A stretch of 64,000 nt of DNA from an uncultured Candidatus Cenarchaeum sp. (GTDB lineage: Archaea; Thermoproteota; Nitrososphaeria; Nitrososphaerales; Nitrosopumilaceae): NCBI GenBank assembly GCA_958295735.1, contig OY282369.1, positions 1,782,161 through 1,846,160 of the forward strand. Direction: 5' to 3'. Position 1 is the stretch's first letter. Each line of letters opens with the position of its first letter. Of this stretch, positions 8,792 to 17,590 are shown one piece after another. The position numbers were made by a program, and so were the translations under genes. The notes beneath the pieces are model-generated. The model was not told the origin of the DNA. It worked only from the letters and a program-made list of their open reading frames with translations, and did not search any database.

Positions 8792-9930
8792 AGTCCGCAG
8801 ACTAGGATGTCCTCGCTGAAGCTCGTCGCGCGCCTCCCCGATCTCCTGTTCACTTCCCGCGTCAGGCGCTTCTTTATGACCAGGCCGCCGTCGGCCACTA
8901 TGTCCTCGTACAAGCCGAGCTTGTCGTTGACCACTATTATGAACCGGCTGTCTTTGCTGAACGCCGCCTCGGAAATGTTCCTGATCGTTCTGCTGATGTC
9001 CTTTTTGTAGTTGTGTATGGCGCTCTTGCTCGAGCCGTTCTTCTTGCGGCCTATCTCGAGGTCGCTGTTGTCGTCGAGCCCCAGCAGTTCATACGCGTAT
9101 TTGTGCTGGTCGTGGTAGTCGATGAGCCCTATGTACGGCGGCGACGTAAAGACGTGGTTGATTTCGAGGCCGGCAAAGTCGAACTTGCTCGAGTCTCCGT
9201 GGACGGGCCTCGTGCGGACGTCGGTCCGGATGCGCTGGAATTCCGCTATCCTGTTGACGACGTCCTTGCAGTACCGCTGCAAAAACGTCATGCTGTTCTT
9301 TGTGGGATGGCACGTGCGATCGTGCTTGATGCAGTAATAGTCCTCGCCGTACGGCTTTTTTGGAAAGTCCACCTCGTAGTGGGCGATCATCCTGGACGAT
9401 CTTGCCGCCCTCGAGAGGATTATTTTTAGCACGTCCTGGTAGCTGTGGCCGGGGATCAGGCTTTGAAACGCCAGTAGCGAGCGGAGGGCATCCGGGTGGT
9501 ACCACGTATTCAGGTATGGCGAATCGGGGTTCTTGATCGCGCGCCTTTTCTTGGCGATAAAGCCGTCAAGCGACGGCATCACGGCCGCGCGCGCCTCCTC
9601 CAGCACGGCCTCGACTTCCCTTCGCAGCTCGGCGACGTCGTATTTTTTCGTCTTGACGTCGCACAGCATCACGTTGAACTTGCTGATGTCGAATCCGATG
9701 GACGGTATGCCGTTCACGTTGCATTCTATGAGGGTCGTCCCGGATCCCATGAACGGATCGCACACGAGCTTCGAATTCTTCAGCCCGCGCTTTAGGAAAT
9801 AGTCCACCAGCTGCGGCACGAACTTTCCCAGATACGGGTGCAAGCTGTGGACGTGCTTGGTCCTCACCTTCTGGGGAAGATCCTTTTCCGTCCAGCACAG
9901 CTGCTTGATGAGCCTGGGCTGCACCGTCAC
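8788..9930 (-). CDS. type II modification methyltransferase
   Basis: A 380-residue DNA amino-methyltransferase. The SAM motif CDPFMGSGTT is at about residues 57-66 and the catalytic TSPPYIG at about 262, with a target-recognition region between them. TSPPY favours N4-cytosine methylation. It is the partner of the downstream nuclease gene (4-nt overlap). The start is taken as GTG at 9930; another GTG lies two codons in. AT content is higher than in flanking genes. The pair is an intact restriction-modification module. Confidence 0.88.
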   Translation of the reverse strand: MTVQPRLIKQLCWTEKDLPQKVRTKHVHSLHPYLGKFVPQLVDYFLKRGLKNSKLVCDPFMGSGTTLIECNVNGIPSIGFDISKFNVMLCDVKTKKYDVAELRREVEAVLEEARAAVMPSLDGFIAKKRRAIKNPDSPYLNTWYHPDALRSLLAFQSLIPGHSYQDVLKIILSRAARSSRMIAHYEVDFPKKPYGEDYYCIKHDRTCHPTKNSMTFLQRYCKDVVNRIAEFQRIRTDVRTRPVHGDSSKFDFAGLEINHVFTSPPYIGLIDYHDQHKYAYELLGLDDNSDLEIGRKKNGSSKSAIHNYKKDISRTIRNISEAAFSKDSRFIIVVNDKLGLYEDIVADGGLVIKKRLTREVNRRSGRRATSFSEDILVCGL

Positions 9931-10355
9931 GGGCCGCCCCCCCCGCGCCGCGGCCTTCCCGCGCCGGACGCCACCGCCGCCGCGCGGCAGATCCCGCGCA
10001 TCGCAGAATGCGCGCCGCCCAGCCTCCCCGCCGCCGGCCTCGGGATGCGGCGCGGGCGGCCCCCGATCCTCCCGCGCGGCGGGTTCCCGCGCGCGCTTTT
10101 GCCTTTCGGCATTTCGCGCGCGGCAACCAGCACGCTCTGCGCCTTAAAACAGACTGTAACCAGCACGCTTCCGTCTACCCGAATCGCACGCGCGGCGCCT
10201 GCCGCTTAAAAGCTTATCCGGGCTGCGGCATGTCCGCAAACGCCGCGGGCCGCTCCCTTTCCGCCCCGGCCTCGGGATTCTACATCGCAACAGACGGCGG
10301 GAAGGGCGATCCCGCGCCCCGCCCGTCCTGCCAGCCGCCGCCGGCGGGTGGGTAG
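9931..10355. other. spacer between restriction-modification module and metH
   Basis: About 425 nt with no supported gene. It holds two copies of AACCAGCACGCT (10125-10136 and 10158-10169) around a TATA-like CTTAAAAC (10143-10150), and another AT patch CTTAAAAGC near 10206. These may form the control region of the methyltransferase transcript, which would then have a leader of about 190 nt. Confidence 0.45.
10125..10169. promoter_or_regulatory. paired 12-bp direct repeats around a TATA-like box
   Basis: Two exact copies of AACCAGCACGCT, 33 nt apart, flank CTTAAAAC. The arrangement looks like a double operator over a promoter, upstream of the restriction-modification pair. No regulator gene for it is visible nearby. 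Confidence 0.4.
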
Positions 10356-10365
10356 GTATTTAGGA
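10356..10365 (+). promoter_or_regulatory. TATA-like box of metH second subunit
   Basis: GTATTTAGGA centred about 26 nt before the ATG at 10386. Confidence 0.55.
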
Positions 10366-10385
10366 AATCCGCGGCGCGCAGGCGC

Positions 10386-12986
10386 ATGTCCCGCCCCCAG
10401 CCCCCTGCCCGGCCGGCGGAAGGCCCGCCGCAAGTCCAGCGGCTCAGCTCCGCCCTCAAGGCGGTCGACATCGTGCAGTCCCCCCCGCCCCTCATAATAG
10501 GGGAGAGGGTGAACACCCAGGGCTCGGCGCGGGCCAAGAAGCTCGTGCTGGCCGGCGACTACGACGGACTGGTGGACCTGGCCCGCGCGCAGATGGACGA
10601 GGGCGCCCACTGCCTGGACGTGTGCGTGGCCACCACCGAGCGCTCCGACGAGAAGGAGTTCATGGTGAACTTGGTCAAGCGGATAAGCATCGAGGTGGGC
10701 GCGCCCCTCGTGATAGACTCGACGGACCCCGACGTGGTGGAGGCGGCCGTCCGGCAGACCCCGGGCCGGCCCATGATAAACTCGATAAACCTGGAAGGGG
10801 ACGGCTCGCGGTTCCGCAGGCTGGCGCCCGTGATGGCGAGGTACGGGGTGCCCGCGGTGGCCCTCTGCATAGGGCCGGACGGGATGGCCAAGACTCCCGA
10901 GCAGAAGCTGCGCACGGCCGAGCTCATATGCGACGCCGGAAAAGAGTACGGGCTGGGGCCGGAGCGGTTCGTCTTCGACGTGCTGACGTTCACGCTGGCC
11001 ACGGGCGAGGCCGAGTTCGCCGACGCGGGGGTGCGCACGCTGGAGGGCATATCGCTGGTGAAGGAGCGCTTTCCCGAGTCGGGCACGGTGCTGGGGCTGA
11101 GCAACATAAGCTTCGGCCTGCGCCCGCCCGCCCGCCGCGCCGTGAACTCGGTGTTCCTGCACCACGCGGTGCGGCGGGGGCTGGACTGCGCCATCGTCAA
11201 CGCCCGCGAGATGGTCCCGTACGGGGATCTGGGCGCCGAGGAGAGGCGGCTGGCCGAGGACCTGGTGCTCAACCGCGGGCAGGATGCGCTGGCCGGCCTC
11301 ATAGAGCACTTCGAGTCGGCCGCCGGAGGGTCTGGATCCTCCGGCGGGAGGGGGAGCGCGGGCCCGGAGGTGGATCCCTCGTGGGACGCCGGGCGCCGCG
11401 CCGCCTTCAGGGTGGTGAACCGCCTGAAGGACGGCATAGCAGCCGACGTCGTGGAGGCCATAGCCGAGAAGATCTCGAAAAAGGGATCGCTGAGGCGGGC
11501 CGGGGAGGGCCCGCCGGTGCTGGACGAGCCGCCGTCCGTGACGCACGGGGGGGCCATACGCACCCTGAACGAGGACCTGCTTCCGGCCATGAAGGTAGTC
11601 GGGGACAAGTTCGGCTCGGGCGAGCTGATACTGCCGTTCGTGCTGAAGTCGGCCGAGTGCATGAAGGCGGCCGTGGCCGAGCTGGAAAAGTACCTGCTCA
11701 AGGAGGCCGGCAGCAGGGCCAAGGGGGTGGTCGTGCTGGGCACCGTGTACGGCGACGTCCACGACATCGGCAAGAACCTCGTCAAGACCATCCTGGAGAA
11801 CAACGGGTACGAGGTGCACGACCTGGGAAAGCAGGTGCCCGTCCAGGCGTTCGTGGACAAGATAGCCGAGGTGGGCCCCGATGCCGTGGGCCTCTCCGCG
11901 CTGCTCGTCTCCACGTCGAAGCAGATGCAGCTGTTCGTGGAGCACGCCCGCTCGTCGGGGATGGACGTCCCGGTGCTGTGCGGCGGCGCCGCGATCAACG
12001 GCCAGTACATCAGCCGCATAGCCCGCGACGGGGGCATATACGGGCCCGGCGTGTTCTACTGCAACACGATGTTCGAGGGCCTCAAGACGATGGACGCGCT
12101 GGTCGATCCGGCCAGGCGCGGCGCGCTGCTGTCGGAGTGGAGGGGCCGCCTGGAAAAGTGGAAGGACCCGCTGGAAAGGGCCGCCGCCCCCGCGGCCCCG
12201 CGGGCCTCCCGCGGCCCAGCCGTCCGCCCCGCATCCCCGCCGGCCCCGCCGTCGCTGGGCGAGCCGATCCGGCTGGGCGCCGCCGAGATCCCGATGGGCG
12301 AGGTGTGGCCGCTCCTCGACAGGCGGTCGCTGTTCAAGCTGTCCTGGGGGCTGCGCGGGAAGGCCGGGAGGGCGTCCGAGGCGGAGCACGCCGTGCTGCT
12401 GGACGAGTGGAAGGGGCGGGTCGCCGCGGAGGGGCTGTTCGAGCCGGCCGCCGTGTACGGCTACTTTTCGTGCAGGGGCGCGGGGAACTCGCTGGAAGTG
12501 GAGGATCCGGCCGGCGGCTCCGTGACCTTCGAGTTCCCGCGGTCGTCCGGCCCGCGGGCCCTGTGCCTGTCGGACTATTTCGGCGGGAAGGACGTGGTGG
12601 CGTTCCAGGCGGTGACCGTGGGCGGCCGCGTCACCGAGGTGATAGATGGGTGGAACGCGCAGGACCGCTACGCCGACGCGTACTACCTGCACGGCCTGGC
12701 GGTGGAGGCGGCCGAGGCGCTGGCGGGCTGGGCCAACGCGAGGATAGCGTCAGAACTCGGGCTGGGCGGCGCGCGGCGGGAGGCCGCCGGCCGCCGCGGC
12801 CCCTGCCTGCGGTACAGCTGGGGGTACCCGAGCTGCCCCGACGTGGGGCAGCACCGGCTGGTGTGGCGCCTGCTGGGGCCGGAAAAGTCGGGCATGACGC
12901 TCACCAAGTCGGGGCAGATCGTCCCGGAACAGTCCACGGCGGCCATGGTGGTGCACCACCCCGACGCCGAGTACTTTGGGGCCTAG
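10386..12986 (+). CDS. metH: methionine synthase, folate/cobalamin/activation subunit
   Basis: An 866-residue protein holding the remaining domains of cobalamin-dependent methionine synthase. They are a pterin-binding barrel (about 35-310, starting LIIGERVNTQG), the cap/helical part (about 375-440), a B12-binding domain with the cobalt-ligand motif DVHDIG (about 457-462), a Pro/Ala linker (about 595-635) and the SAM-binding reactivation domain (about 635-866, with SWGYPSCPD). It transfers methyl from methyltetrahydrofolate to cobalamin and on to homocysteine held by the subunit encoded at 6873. The stop shares a CTAG with the convergent next gene. Confidence 0.95.
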   Translation: MSRPQPPARPAEGPPQVQRLSSALKAVDIVQSPPPLIIGERVNTQGSARAKKLVLAGDYDGLVDLARAQMDEGAHCLDVCVATTERSDEKEFMVNLVKRISIEVGAPLVIDSTDPDVVEAAVRQTPGRPMINSINLEGDGSRFRRLAPVMARYGVPAVALCIGPDGMAKTPEQKLRTAELICDAGKEYGLGPERFVFDVLTFTLATGEAEFADAGVRTLEGISLVKERFPESGTVLGLSNISFGLRPPARRAVNSVFLHHAVRRGLDCAIVNAREMVPYGDLGAEERRLAEDLVLNRGQDALAGLIEHFESAAGGSGSSGGRGSAGPEVDPSWDAGRRAAFRVVNRLKDGIAADVVEAIAEKISKKGSLRRAGEGPPVLDEPPSVTHGGAIRTLNEDLLPAMKVVGDKFGSGELILPFVLKSAECMKAAVAELEKYLLKEAGSRAKGVVVLGTVYGDVHDIGKNLVKTILENNGYEVHDLGKQVPVQAFVDKIAEVGPDAVGLSALLVSTSKQMQLFVEHARSSGMDVPVLCGGAAINGQYISRIARDGGIYGPGVFYCNTMFEGLKTMDALVDPARRGALLSEWRGRLEKWKDPLERAAAPAAPRASRGPAVRPASPPAPPSLGEPIRLGAAEIPMGEVWPLLDRRSLFKLSWGLRGKAGRASEAEHAVLLDEWKGRVAAEGLFEPAAVYGYFSCRGAGNSLEVEDPAGGSVTFEFPRSSGPRALCLSDYFGGKDVVAFQAVTVGGRVTEVIDGWNAQDRYADAYYLHGLAVEAAEALAGWANARIASELGLGGARREAAGRRGPCLRYSWGYPSCPDVGQHRLVWRLLGPEKSGMTLTKSGQIVPEQSTAAMVVHHPDAEYFGA

Positions 12987-13726
12987 CCGGCGCCGGCCCG
13001 CAGTTCTCGCAGGAGGGCCGCGCCCGCCGCGAAGTCGTTGGGGGACGTGAGCAGGACGTCGCCGGCGATGCGGTGCACCTCGCGCGCGAAGCCCGCCGCG
13101 TCGCCCTCGTACTCGGACCAGTCCATTCCTAACAGCTCCGCAGAGCGCCGGTTCCTCTCTGACGGGACCAGCACTATGGGGATGACGCGGAACTTGGGCC
13201 TGAGGCGCGCGCACAGGCGCTCCACCGCGCCGGCGGACCTGACGACCTGCGTCACGAAGCCGTCGGGCCGCGCCGCCACCTTTCTGGCGATCTTTGCAAA
13301 GTCTGGAACGCTCGGGACGGACAGCAGCAGGCCGAGGCGGTCCTCGCGCCCCCCCTCCCGCAGGCGGGCCACCGCCGCGCTCGGCGCGAGCCCCGAGTCC
13401 GGGGGCCCTCCCGGTAAGGGGTCGCCCTTGAGCACCAGTATTCCGTCCAGCCCCGCCTCGGCGGCCCGCGCGGCGTACGCCTCGGCCTCCCGCATGTCCC
13501 TGTTTATGACCCTCATGGTGGCGGTGACCTCCAGGCCGGGATGGCGCGCCTTGACCGCCCCGCCGGCCCGTATGGGGGAGATCCTCCTCGTTCCCATGAC
13601 GGACTCGGTGACGTGCAGCCCGTCGCACGCGCCCGCCGCGGCATCCGCCCTGCGCAGGAACCCCTCCAGCGGGCCCTCCCCGCCCGGCTCCGTCTTGGGC
13701 GGGTTCATCTCGTACATCACGGCCAT
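12983..13726 (-). CDS. metF: methylenetetrahydrofolate reductase-like protein
   Basis: A 247-residue protein, somewhat shorter than the usual 280-300. Family features visible are YEMNPPKTE near the start (where bacterial MetF has EFFPP), DGLHVTESVMGTRR, and the barrel strand GILVLKGDPLPGGPP, where MetF has its GD and pterin loop. It would supply methyl-tetrahydropterin to methionine synthase, whose gene lies end to end with it and shares the CTAG at 12983-12986. A TATA-like box at 13748-13757 lies 26 nt before the ATG. The role is inferred from fold and neighbour. Confidence 0.75.
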   Translation of the reverse strand: MAVMYEMNPPKTEPGGEGPLEGFLRRADAAAGACDGLHVTESVMGTRRISPIRAGGAVKARHPGLEVTATMRVINRDMREAEAYAARAAEAGLDGILVLKGDPLPGGPPDSGLAPSAAVARLREGGREDRLGLLLSVPSVPDFAKIARKVAARPDGFVTQVVRSAGAVERLCARLRPKFRVIPIVLVPSERNRRSAELLGMDWSEYEGDAAGFAREVHRIAGDVLLTSPNDFAAGAALLRELRAGAG

Positions 13727-13747
13727 GCGCCGCCCGCGCGCCGCCGC

Positions 13748-13757
13748 CGATAAAAAC
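13748..13757 (-). promoter_or_regulatory. TATA-like box of metF-like gene
   Basis: GTTTTTATC on the minus strand, centred 26 nt before the ATG at 13726. Confidence 0.6.
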
Positions 13758-13804
13758 TCAAGCGCAACGCCAATAACGGAAGCCGGCCCCGCGCCGCCGT
13801 GGAC

Positions 13805-14398
13805 ATGCGGCGGACCAGTAGCCTGCTGGCGGCCGGACTGGCCGGGCGCGCGCCGCCGCCGGCCGCCGCGCGGGGCTGGATGCCAGCCTCCGTCCTGGCC
13901 GTGATCCACGGCCCCGGCGAGCCCGCCGTGATACTGATCGAGAAGGATGCCGGCCTCCGGCTGCACGCCGGCGAGATCTCGTTCCCCGGGGGCAAGCCGG
14001 AGCCCTCGGACTCGGATCCTCTGGACACGGCGCTGCGCGAGGCGCGCGAGGAGATCGGCCTCTCGCTGGACAGGCGGCGGGTGCTGGGCTGCCTCGATCC
14101 GGTCCGCACCGCCGGCTCGGGGTTCGTCATATCGCCGTTCGTGGCGGCGGTCCCGCGCCTGGACGCCGGGGCGCTGCGGGCGAGCGGGGAGGTCGGGGAG
14201 ATATTCGACGTCCCGCTCGCGCCGCTGCTGGCCGCCGAGGTCGAGCACCGCGACCCCCGCGCCCGGGGCGCCCCGGCGCCCGCCTACTCGTTCGGGGACA
14301 GGATCGTGTGGGGGGCATCCGCCCGCATACTGGGCCAGATGGCCAGCATGCTGGGGCGGCGCCGCGCGGCGGGCTGCCCGCCGCGCCCCTGCGCGTAG
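13805..14398 (+). CDS. Nudix hydrolase, CoA pyrophosphatase-like
   Basis: A 197-residue Nudix protein. The Nudix box spans FPGGKPEP to ALREAREEIGL (about residues 60-84). The preceding LHAGEISFPGG is the extra signature of the NudL/Nudt7 coenzyme A diphosphatase group. Such enzymes split CoA or related nucleoside diphosphates to 4-phosphopantetheine and 3',5'-ADP. A GTG two codons upstream (13799) is an alternative start. It faces away from the metF-like gene; no clear own TATA box. Confidence 0.85.
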   Translation: MRRTSSLLAAGLAGRAPPPAAARGWMPASVLAVIHGPGEPAVILIEKDAGLRLHAGEISFPGGKPEPSDSDPLDTALREAREEIGLSLDRRRVLGCLDPVRTAGSGFVISPFVAAVPRLDAGALRASGEVGEIFDVPLAPLLAAEVEHRDPRARGAPAPAYSFGDRIVWGASARILGQMASMLGRRRAAGCPPRPCA

Positions 14399-14432
14399 CG
14401 GCGCCGAACCGGAGGGCCCGGCCCGCCGGGGC

Positions 14433-15335
14433 TCACGCGCCCCAGTGGGGAATGACGTCTATCCAGAGGTGGCCGCGCCCGCACGACCCGCCGCGCCCCA
14501 CGTTCACGTCGAATTCCGCGACGGCGCCGTGGTCCAGCAGTATTCCCGCCTTCACCTCCTCGGCCAGCTCCAGGCAGAGGTTCCTCTCGGCCGGGATCAT
14601 CTCGGCGATCTCGCCCACGTGCCTCTTGGGGAACACCAGGGAATGCAGCCTGGATGCGGGACTGGCGCTGCGCGCGGCGGCCGCGAACGTGTTGGACGCG
14701 ACGGGCATCGCCCCGCACAAGAGGCACCCCTTCTTGCGGCGTCTGAGCCGCATGCTCCACCCCACAAAGTCCGTCTTGTCCCTGTCGCCCTTTTGCCTGT
14801 TGCAGCGGCCGCACAGCGCCTGGAGGTTTCCCGGCTCCGTCTTGCCGCCCATGTTCACGGGGACTATGTGGTCCACCTCCAGCGGCCTGTCGACCCCGCA
14901 CGCCATGCACCTCTTGTCCCTGGCCAGTATGTCGTACTGGAGCGCGCCCGGCACGGGATCCCTCGTGCCTTTTGCCCCGTACCTTTCCCCGAACTTGTCG
15001 ACGAACTGGGCCGTCCGCAGGTCGCAGATCTCCACGAGCCGGTTCCGTGCCTCCTCGCTGATGCCGTCCACCAGCAGGGTGAACCTGCCCTTCCCCCTCC
15101 TGGGGCCTTTCTCGTACTTTACGACCTTGTGCTTTTCCAGGGTCTTCTTGGGCCACACCATGACCCTGCCCATGTAGTACCTCAGCAGGGACGCGTCCAT
15201 GTCTATGAACTCCTTTGCTATGTCTTCGACGGTGGCCTCGCCGCCCGATTCCAGCAGGCGCTTTATCATGACCGGCTGGTACACGTGGGTCATGCTCATG
15301 CGCTTGAGATACTCCTCGAGCTTCCCGCTGTCCAC
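14433..15335 (-). CDS. winged-helix / HNH endonuclease / HIT-like fusion protein
   Basis: A 300-residue three-part protein. Residues 15-90 look like a winged helix (VYQPVMIKRLLESGGEATVE). Residues 130-185 are an HNH nuclease with a zinc site: CMACG, the metal-binding DHIVPV, then ALCGRCNRQKGD. Residues 198-300 follow the HIT (histidine triad) pattern: CLLCG, HSLVFPKRHVGE, FDVNVGRGG and finally GHLWIDVIPH. The last motif replaces the middle histidines of the normal HxHxH triad, so nucleotide hydrolase activity may be lost or changed. HNH and HIT together hint at nucleic-acid repair or processing. Function is unknown. Confidence 0.75.
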   Translation of the reverse strand: MDSGKLEEYLKRMSMTHVYQPVMIKRLLESGGEATVEDIAKEFIDMDASLLRYYMGRVMVWPKKTLEKHKVVKYEKGPRRGKGRFTLLVDGISEEARNRLVEICDLRTAQFVDKFGERYGAKGTRDPVPGALQYDILARDKRCMACGVDRPLEVDHIVPVNMGGKTEPGNLQALCGRCNRQKGDRDKTDFVGWSMRLRRRKKGCLLCGAMPVASNTFAAAARSASPASRLHSLVFPKRHVGEIAEMIPAERNLCLELAEEVKAGILLDHGAVAEFDVNVGRGGSCGRGHLWIDVIPHWGA

Positions 15336-15364
15336 GGGCCGGGGCGGGCCTACTGCGCTTTAAG

Positions 15365-15472
15365 GGTGGCGCGGGCCGGGCGCCGGCGGATCCGCAGCTC
15401 CGCGCATGCGGACAGCCACCAGCTGACCGTTGAGGTGGCGCGGGCCGGGCGCCGGCGGATCCGCAACTCCGC
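15365..15472. repeat. 39-nt direct repeat, two copies, period 69
   Basis: Copies at 15365-15403 and 15434-15472 differ at one base (CAGCTC versus CAACTC) and are separated by 30 unrelated nt. One of several intergenic duplications with a period near 70. Confidence 0.85.
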
Positions 15473-15708
15473 AGCCCGCCCCGCAACTGCGGGCGGCCCG
15501 GGCGGCGGCCGCGCATCCGCCGCCGTCCCGGGACGGCGCGGCGCGTTTTTGGATCTCGGCAACAGCCGCCCGCGCCGGCGCTGGACCGCGGCCGGCCGCC
15601 CGGTGAAAGCCCTGCCGCACGCGCCGGCCCGCATCCGGCGCGGGGGGAGGCAGCCGTCTCTCTCCATGAAGCCGCCCGCCCGCACGCGCCGCGCTCCCCG
15701 TCGGGATC

Positions 15709-15718
15709 ATTTAAAAAG
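15709..15718 (+). promoter_or_regulatory. TATA box of rpl39e-rpl31e operon
   Basis: ATTTAAAAAG centred 26 nt before the ATG of rpl39e, a strong AT island. Confidence 0.7.
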
Positions 15719-15738
15719 AGCTCGGGGGCGGCGCACGC

Positions 15739-15897
15739 ATGGGAGCCCGCAAGCCGTCCGGCAGGAAGATCCGCCTGCACAAAAAGACAAAGCAGGCATC
15801 CCCCGTCCCCGCGTGGATTCTGCTGAAGACGCGCAGGCGGGTCAGGACCAACCCGAAGCGCAGGCCGTGGCGATCAGCCTACACGGAGGTGGGTTAG
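15739..15897 (+). CDS. rpl39e: 50S ribosomal protein L39e
   Basis: A 52-residue basic protein starting [20 protein letters not shown] and continuing with the invariant core [20 protein letters not shown], then RPWR. It is the archaeal/eukaryal L39e of the peptide exit tunnel. The stop codon TAG (15895-15897) is immediately followed by the GTG start of rpl31e, so the two are one operon. Confidence 0.96.
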   Translation: MGARKPSGRKIRLHKKTKQASPVPAWILLKTRRRVRTNPKRRPWRSAYTEVG

Positions 15898-17451
15898 GTG
15901 GCCAAGGACGACGAGGTTGAGCATGTCCACACCGTGCCGCTGGGCAAGGTCCTGCTCTCACCCGACAACAGGCGCGCAAAGCGGGCAATAAACATGATCA
16001 GGGAGTTCGCGCGGCGCCACGCGAAGGTCGACGACGTCAAGATAGACGAGGAACTGTCACACGCCATATGGTCCAGGGGCATCCGGCGGCCGCCCCGGAA
16101 GATAAGGGTCAAGCTGGCGCGGAAGGGCAGCTCCGTCGTGGTGTCCAAGTACGAGGACGTGATAATATTGGAACACAAGCAAAAAGTGGACGATGCCGTC
16201 GCCGGATCGATACCGCTGGCGACTGCTGCTGACGCCGGATCGATACCGCTGGCGACCGCCGCCACCGATGCTGCTGCTGACGCCGGATCGATACCGCTGG
16301 CGACCGCCGCCACCGATGCCGCCGCCACCGATGCCGCCGCCACCGATGCCGCCGCCACCGATGCCGCCGCCACCGATGCCGCCGCCACCGATGCCGCCGC
16401 CACCGATGCCGCCGCCACCGATGCCGCCGCCACCGATGCCGCCGCCACCGATGCCGCCGCCACCGATGCCGCCGCCACCGATGCCGCCGCCACCGATGCC
16501 GCCGCCACCGATGCCGCCGCCACCGATGCCGCCGCCACCGATGCCGCCGCCACCGATGCCGCCGCTGAACCACCAGCGGCGCCCGAGCCCCCGGCCGCGG
16601 AGCCCCCGGCCGCGCCCGAGCCCGAGCCCCCGGCCGCGGAGCCCCCGGCCGCGCCCGAGCCCGAGCCCCCGGCCGCGGAGCCCCCGGCCGCGCCCGAGCC
16701 CGAGCCCGCGCCCGCCCCGGCGCCCGAGCCCGAGCCCGCGCCCGCCCCGGCGCCCGAGCCCGAGCCCGCGCCCGCCCCGGCGCCCGAGCCCGAGCCCGCG
16801 CCCGCCCCGGCGCCCGAGCCCCCGGCCGCGGAGCCCCCTGCCGCGCCCGAGCCCGAGCCCGCGCCCGCCCCGGCGCCCGCCCCGGCGCCCGAGCCCGAGC
16901 CCGCGCCCGCCCCGGCGCCCGAGCCCCCGGCCGCGGAGCCCCCTGCCGCGCCCGAGCCCGAGCCCGCGCCCGCCCCGGCGCCCGAGCCCGAGCCGCCGGC
17001 CGCGGAGCCCCCTGCCGCGCCCGAGCCCGAGCCCGCGCCCGCCCCGGCGCCCGAGCCCGAGCCGCCGGCCGCGGAGCCCCCGGCCGCCGAGCCCGAGCCC
17101 CCGGCCGCGGAGCCCCCGGCCGCCGAGCCCGAGCCGCCGGCCGCCGAGCCGCCGGCCGCCGAGCCGCCGGCCGCCGAGCCGCCGGCCGCCGAGCCCGAGC
17201 CCCCGGCCGCCGAGCCCGAGCCCCCGGCCGCCGAGCCCGAGCCCCCGGCCGCCGAGCCCCCGGCCGCCGAGCCCCCGGCCGCCGAGCCCCCGGCCGCCGA
17301 GCCCCCGGCCGCCGAGCCCCCGGCCGCCGAGCCCGAGCCGCCGACTACCCCCGACACAACAGAGGACAGCCAGCAGAAAAAATCTGGCTTCCTTTCCAGG
17401 TTTCGGACCAGGATCGCGCAGCCCAAGCCTTCCGAAGACGAAGATCAGTAG
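15898..17451 (+). CDS. rpl31e: 50S ribosomal protein L31e with a giant low-complexity tail
   Basis: Residues 1-100 are a normal L31e ([20 protein letters not shown], then [19 protein letters not shown]). L31e is normally about 90-120 residues; here 417 more follow in frame. About residues 100-137 repeat AGSIPLATA three times. Residues about 137-221 are some 21 repeats of a 12-nt unit (Ala-Ala-Thr-Asp). Residues about 222-481 are Pro/Ala/Glu repeats ([15 protein letters not shown]). The last 36 residues ([20 protein letters not shown]) are not repetitive. The frame stays open through more than 1.1 kb of repeats, so the tail is probably translated. The acidic tail would lie on the 50S surface near the tunnel exit. 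Assembly collapse or expansion of repeats is possible. Confidence 0.93.
   Translation: MAKDDEVEHVHTVPLGKVLLSPDNRRAKRAINMIREFARRHAKVDDVKIDEELSHAIWSRGIRRPPRKIRVKLARKGSSVVVSKYEDVIILEHKQKVDDAVAGSIPLATAADAGSIPLATAATDAAADAGSIPLATAATDAAATDAAATDAAATDAAATDAAATDAAATDAAATDAAATDAAATDAAATDAAATDAAATDAAATDAAATDAAATDAAATDAAAEPPAAPEPPAAEPPAAPEPEPPAAEPPAAPEPEPPAAEPPAAPEPEPAPAPAPEPEPAPAPAPEPEPAPAPAPEPEPAPAPAPEPPAAEPPAAPEPEPAPAPAPAPAPEPEPAPAPAPEPPAAEPPAAPEPEPAPAPAPEPEPPAAEPPAAPEPEPAPAPAPEPEPPAAEPPAAEPEPPAAEPPAAEPEPPAAEPPAAEPPAAEPPAAEPEPPAAEPEPPAAEPEPPAAEPPAAEPPAAEPPAAEPPAAEPPAAEPEPPTTPDTTEDSQQKKSGFLSRFRTRIAQPKPSEDEDQ
16199..17340 (+). repeat. minisatellites within rpl31e
   Basis: Three blocks: a 33-48 nt unit around GCCGGATCGATACCG (three copies, 16200-16305), a 12-nt unit GCCGCCACCGAT (about 21 copies to 16560), then irregular 12-, 18- and 24-nt Pro/Ala/Glu units to 17340. 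All unit lengths are multiples of three. Confidence 0.9.
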
Positions 17452-17590
17452 ATCCCGAGGGCCTCCGGGAAAAAAATGCTCGGAACGAAATGACTGGAAC
17501 ATGTTCTGGCCGCGCGCCCGCCGGCGCATTCCGCCTCGGCCAAGGGGTTGCGCTGTTGGCCCGCGCGGCCCGGAGGCGCCGCGCCTCCCG

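Larger units (their letters stand above)
15336..15738. other. GC-rich spacer with a duplicated 39-mer
   Basis: Holds the 39-nt direct repeat at 15365 and 15434 and the rpl39e promoter near its right end. No supported gene. Confidence 0.6.

Noticed and set aside
10206-10355. Possible cobalamin riboswitch before the B12-dependent methionine synthase
   Set aside because: No B12-box-like sequence is visible and the promoter gives a leaderless transcript, leaving no room for a riboswitch.
15894-17426. Minus-strand open frames opposite rpl31e
   Set aside because: Pure mirror of the minisatellite; the plus strand has a real L31e domain, a GTG directly after rpl39e and a promoter.
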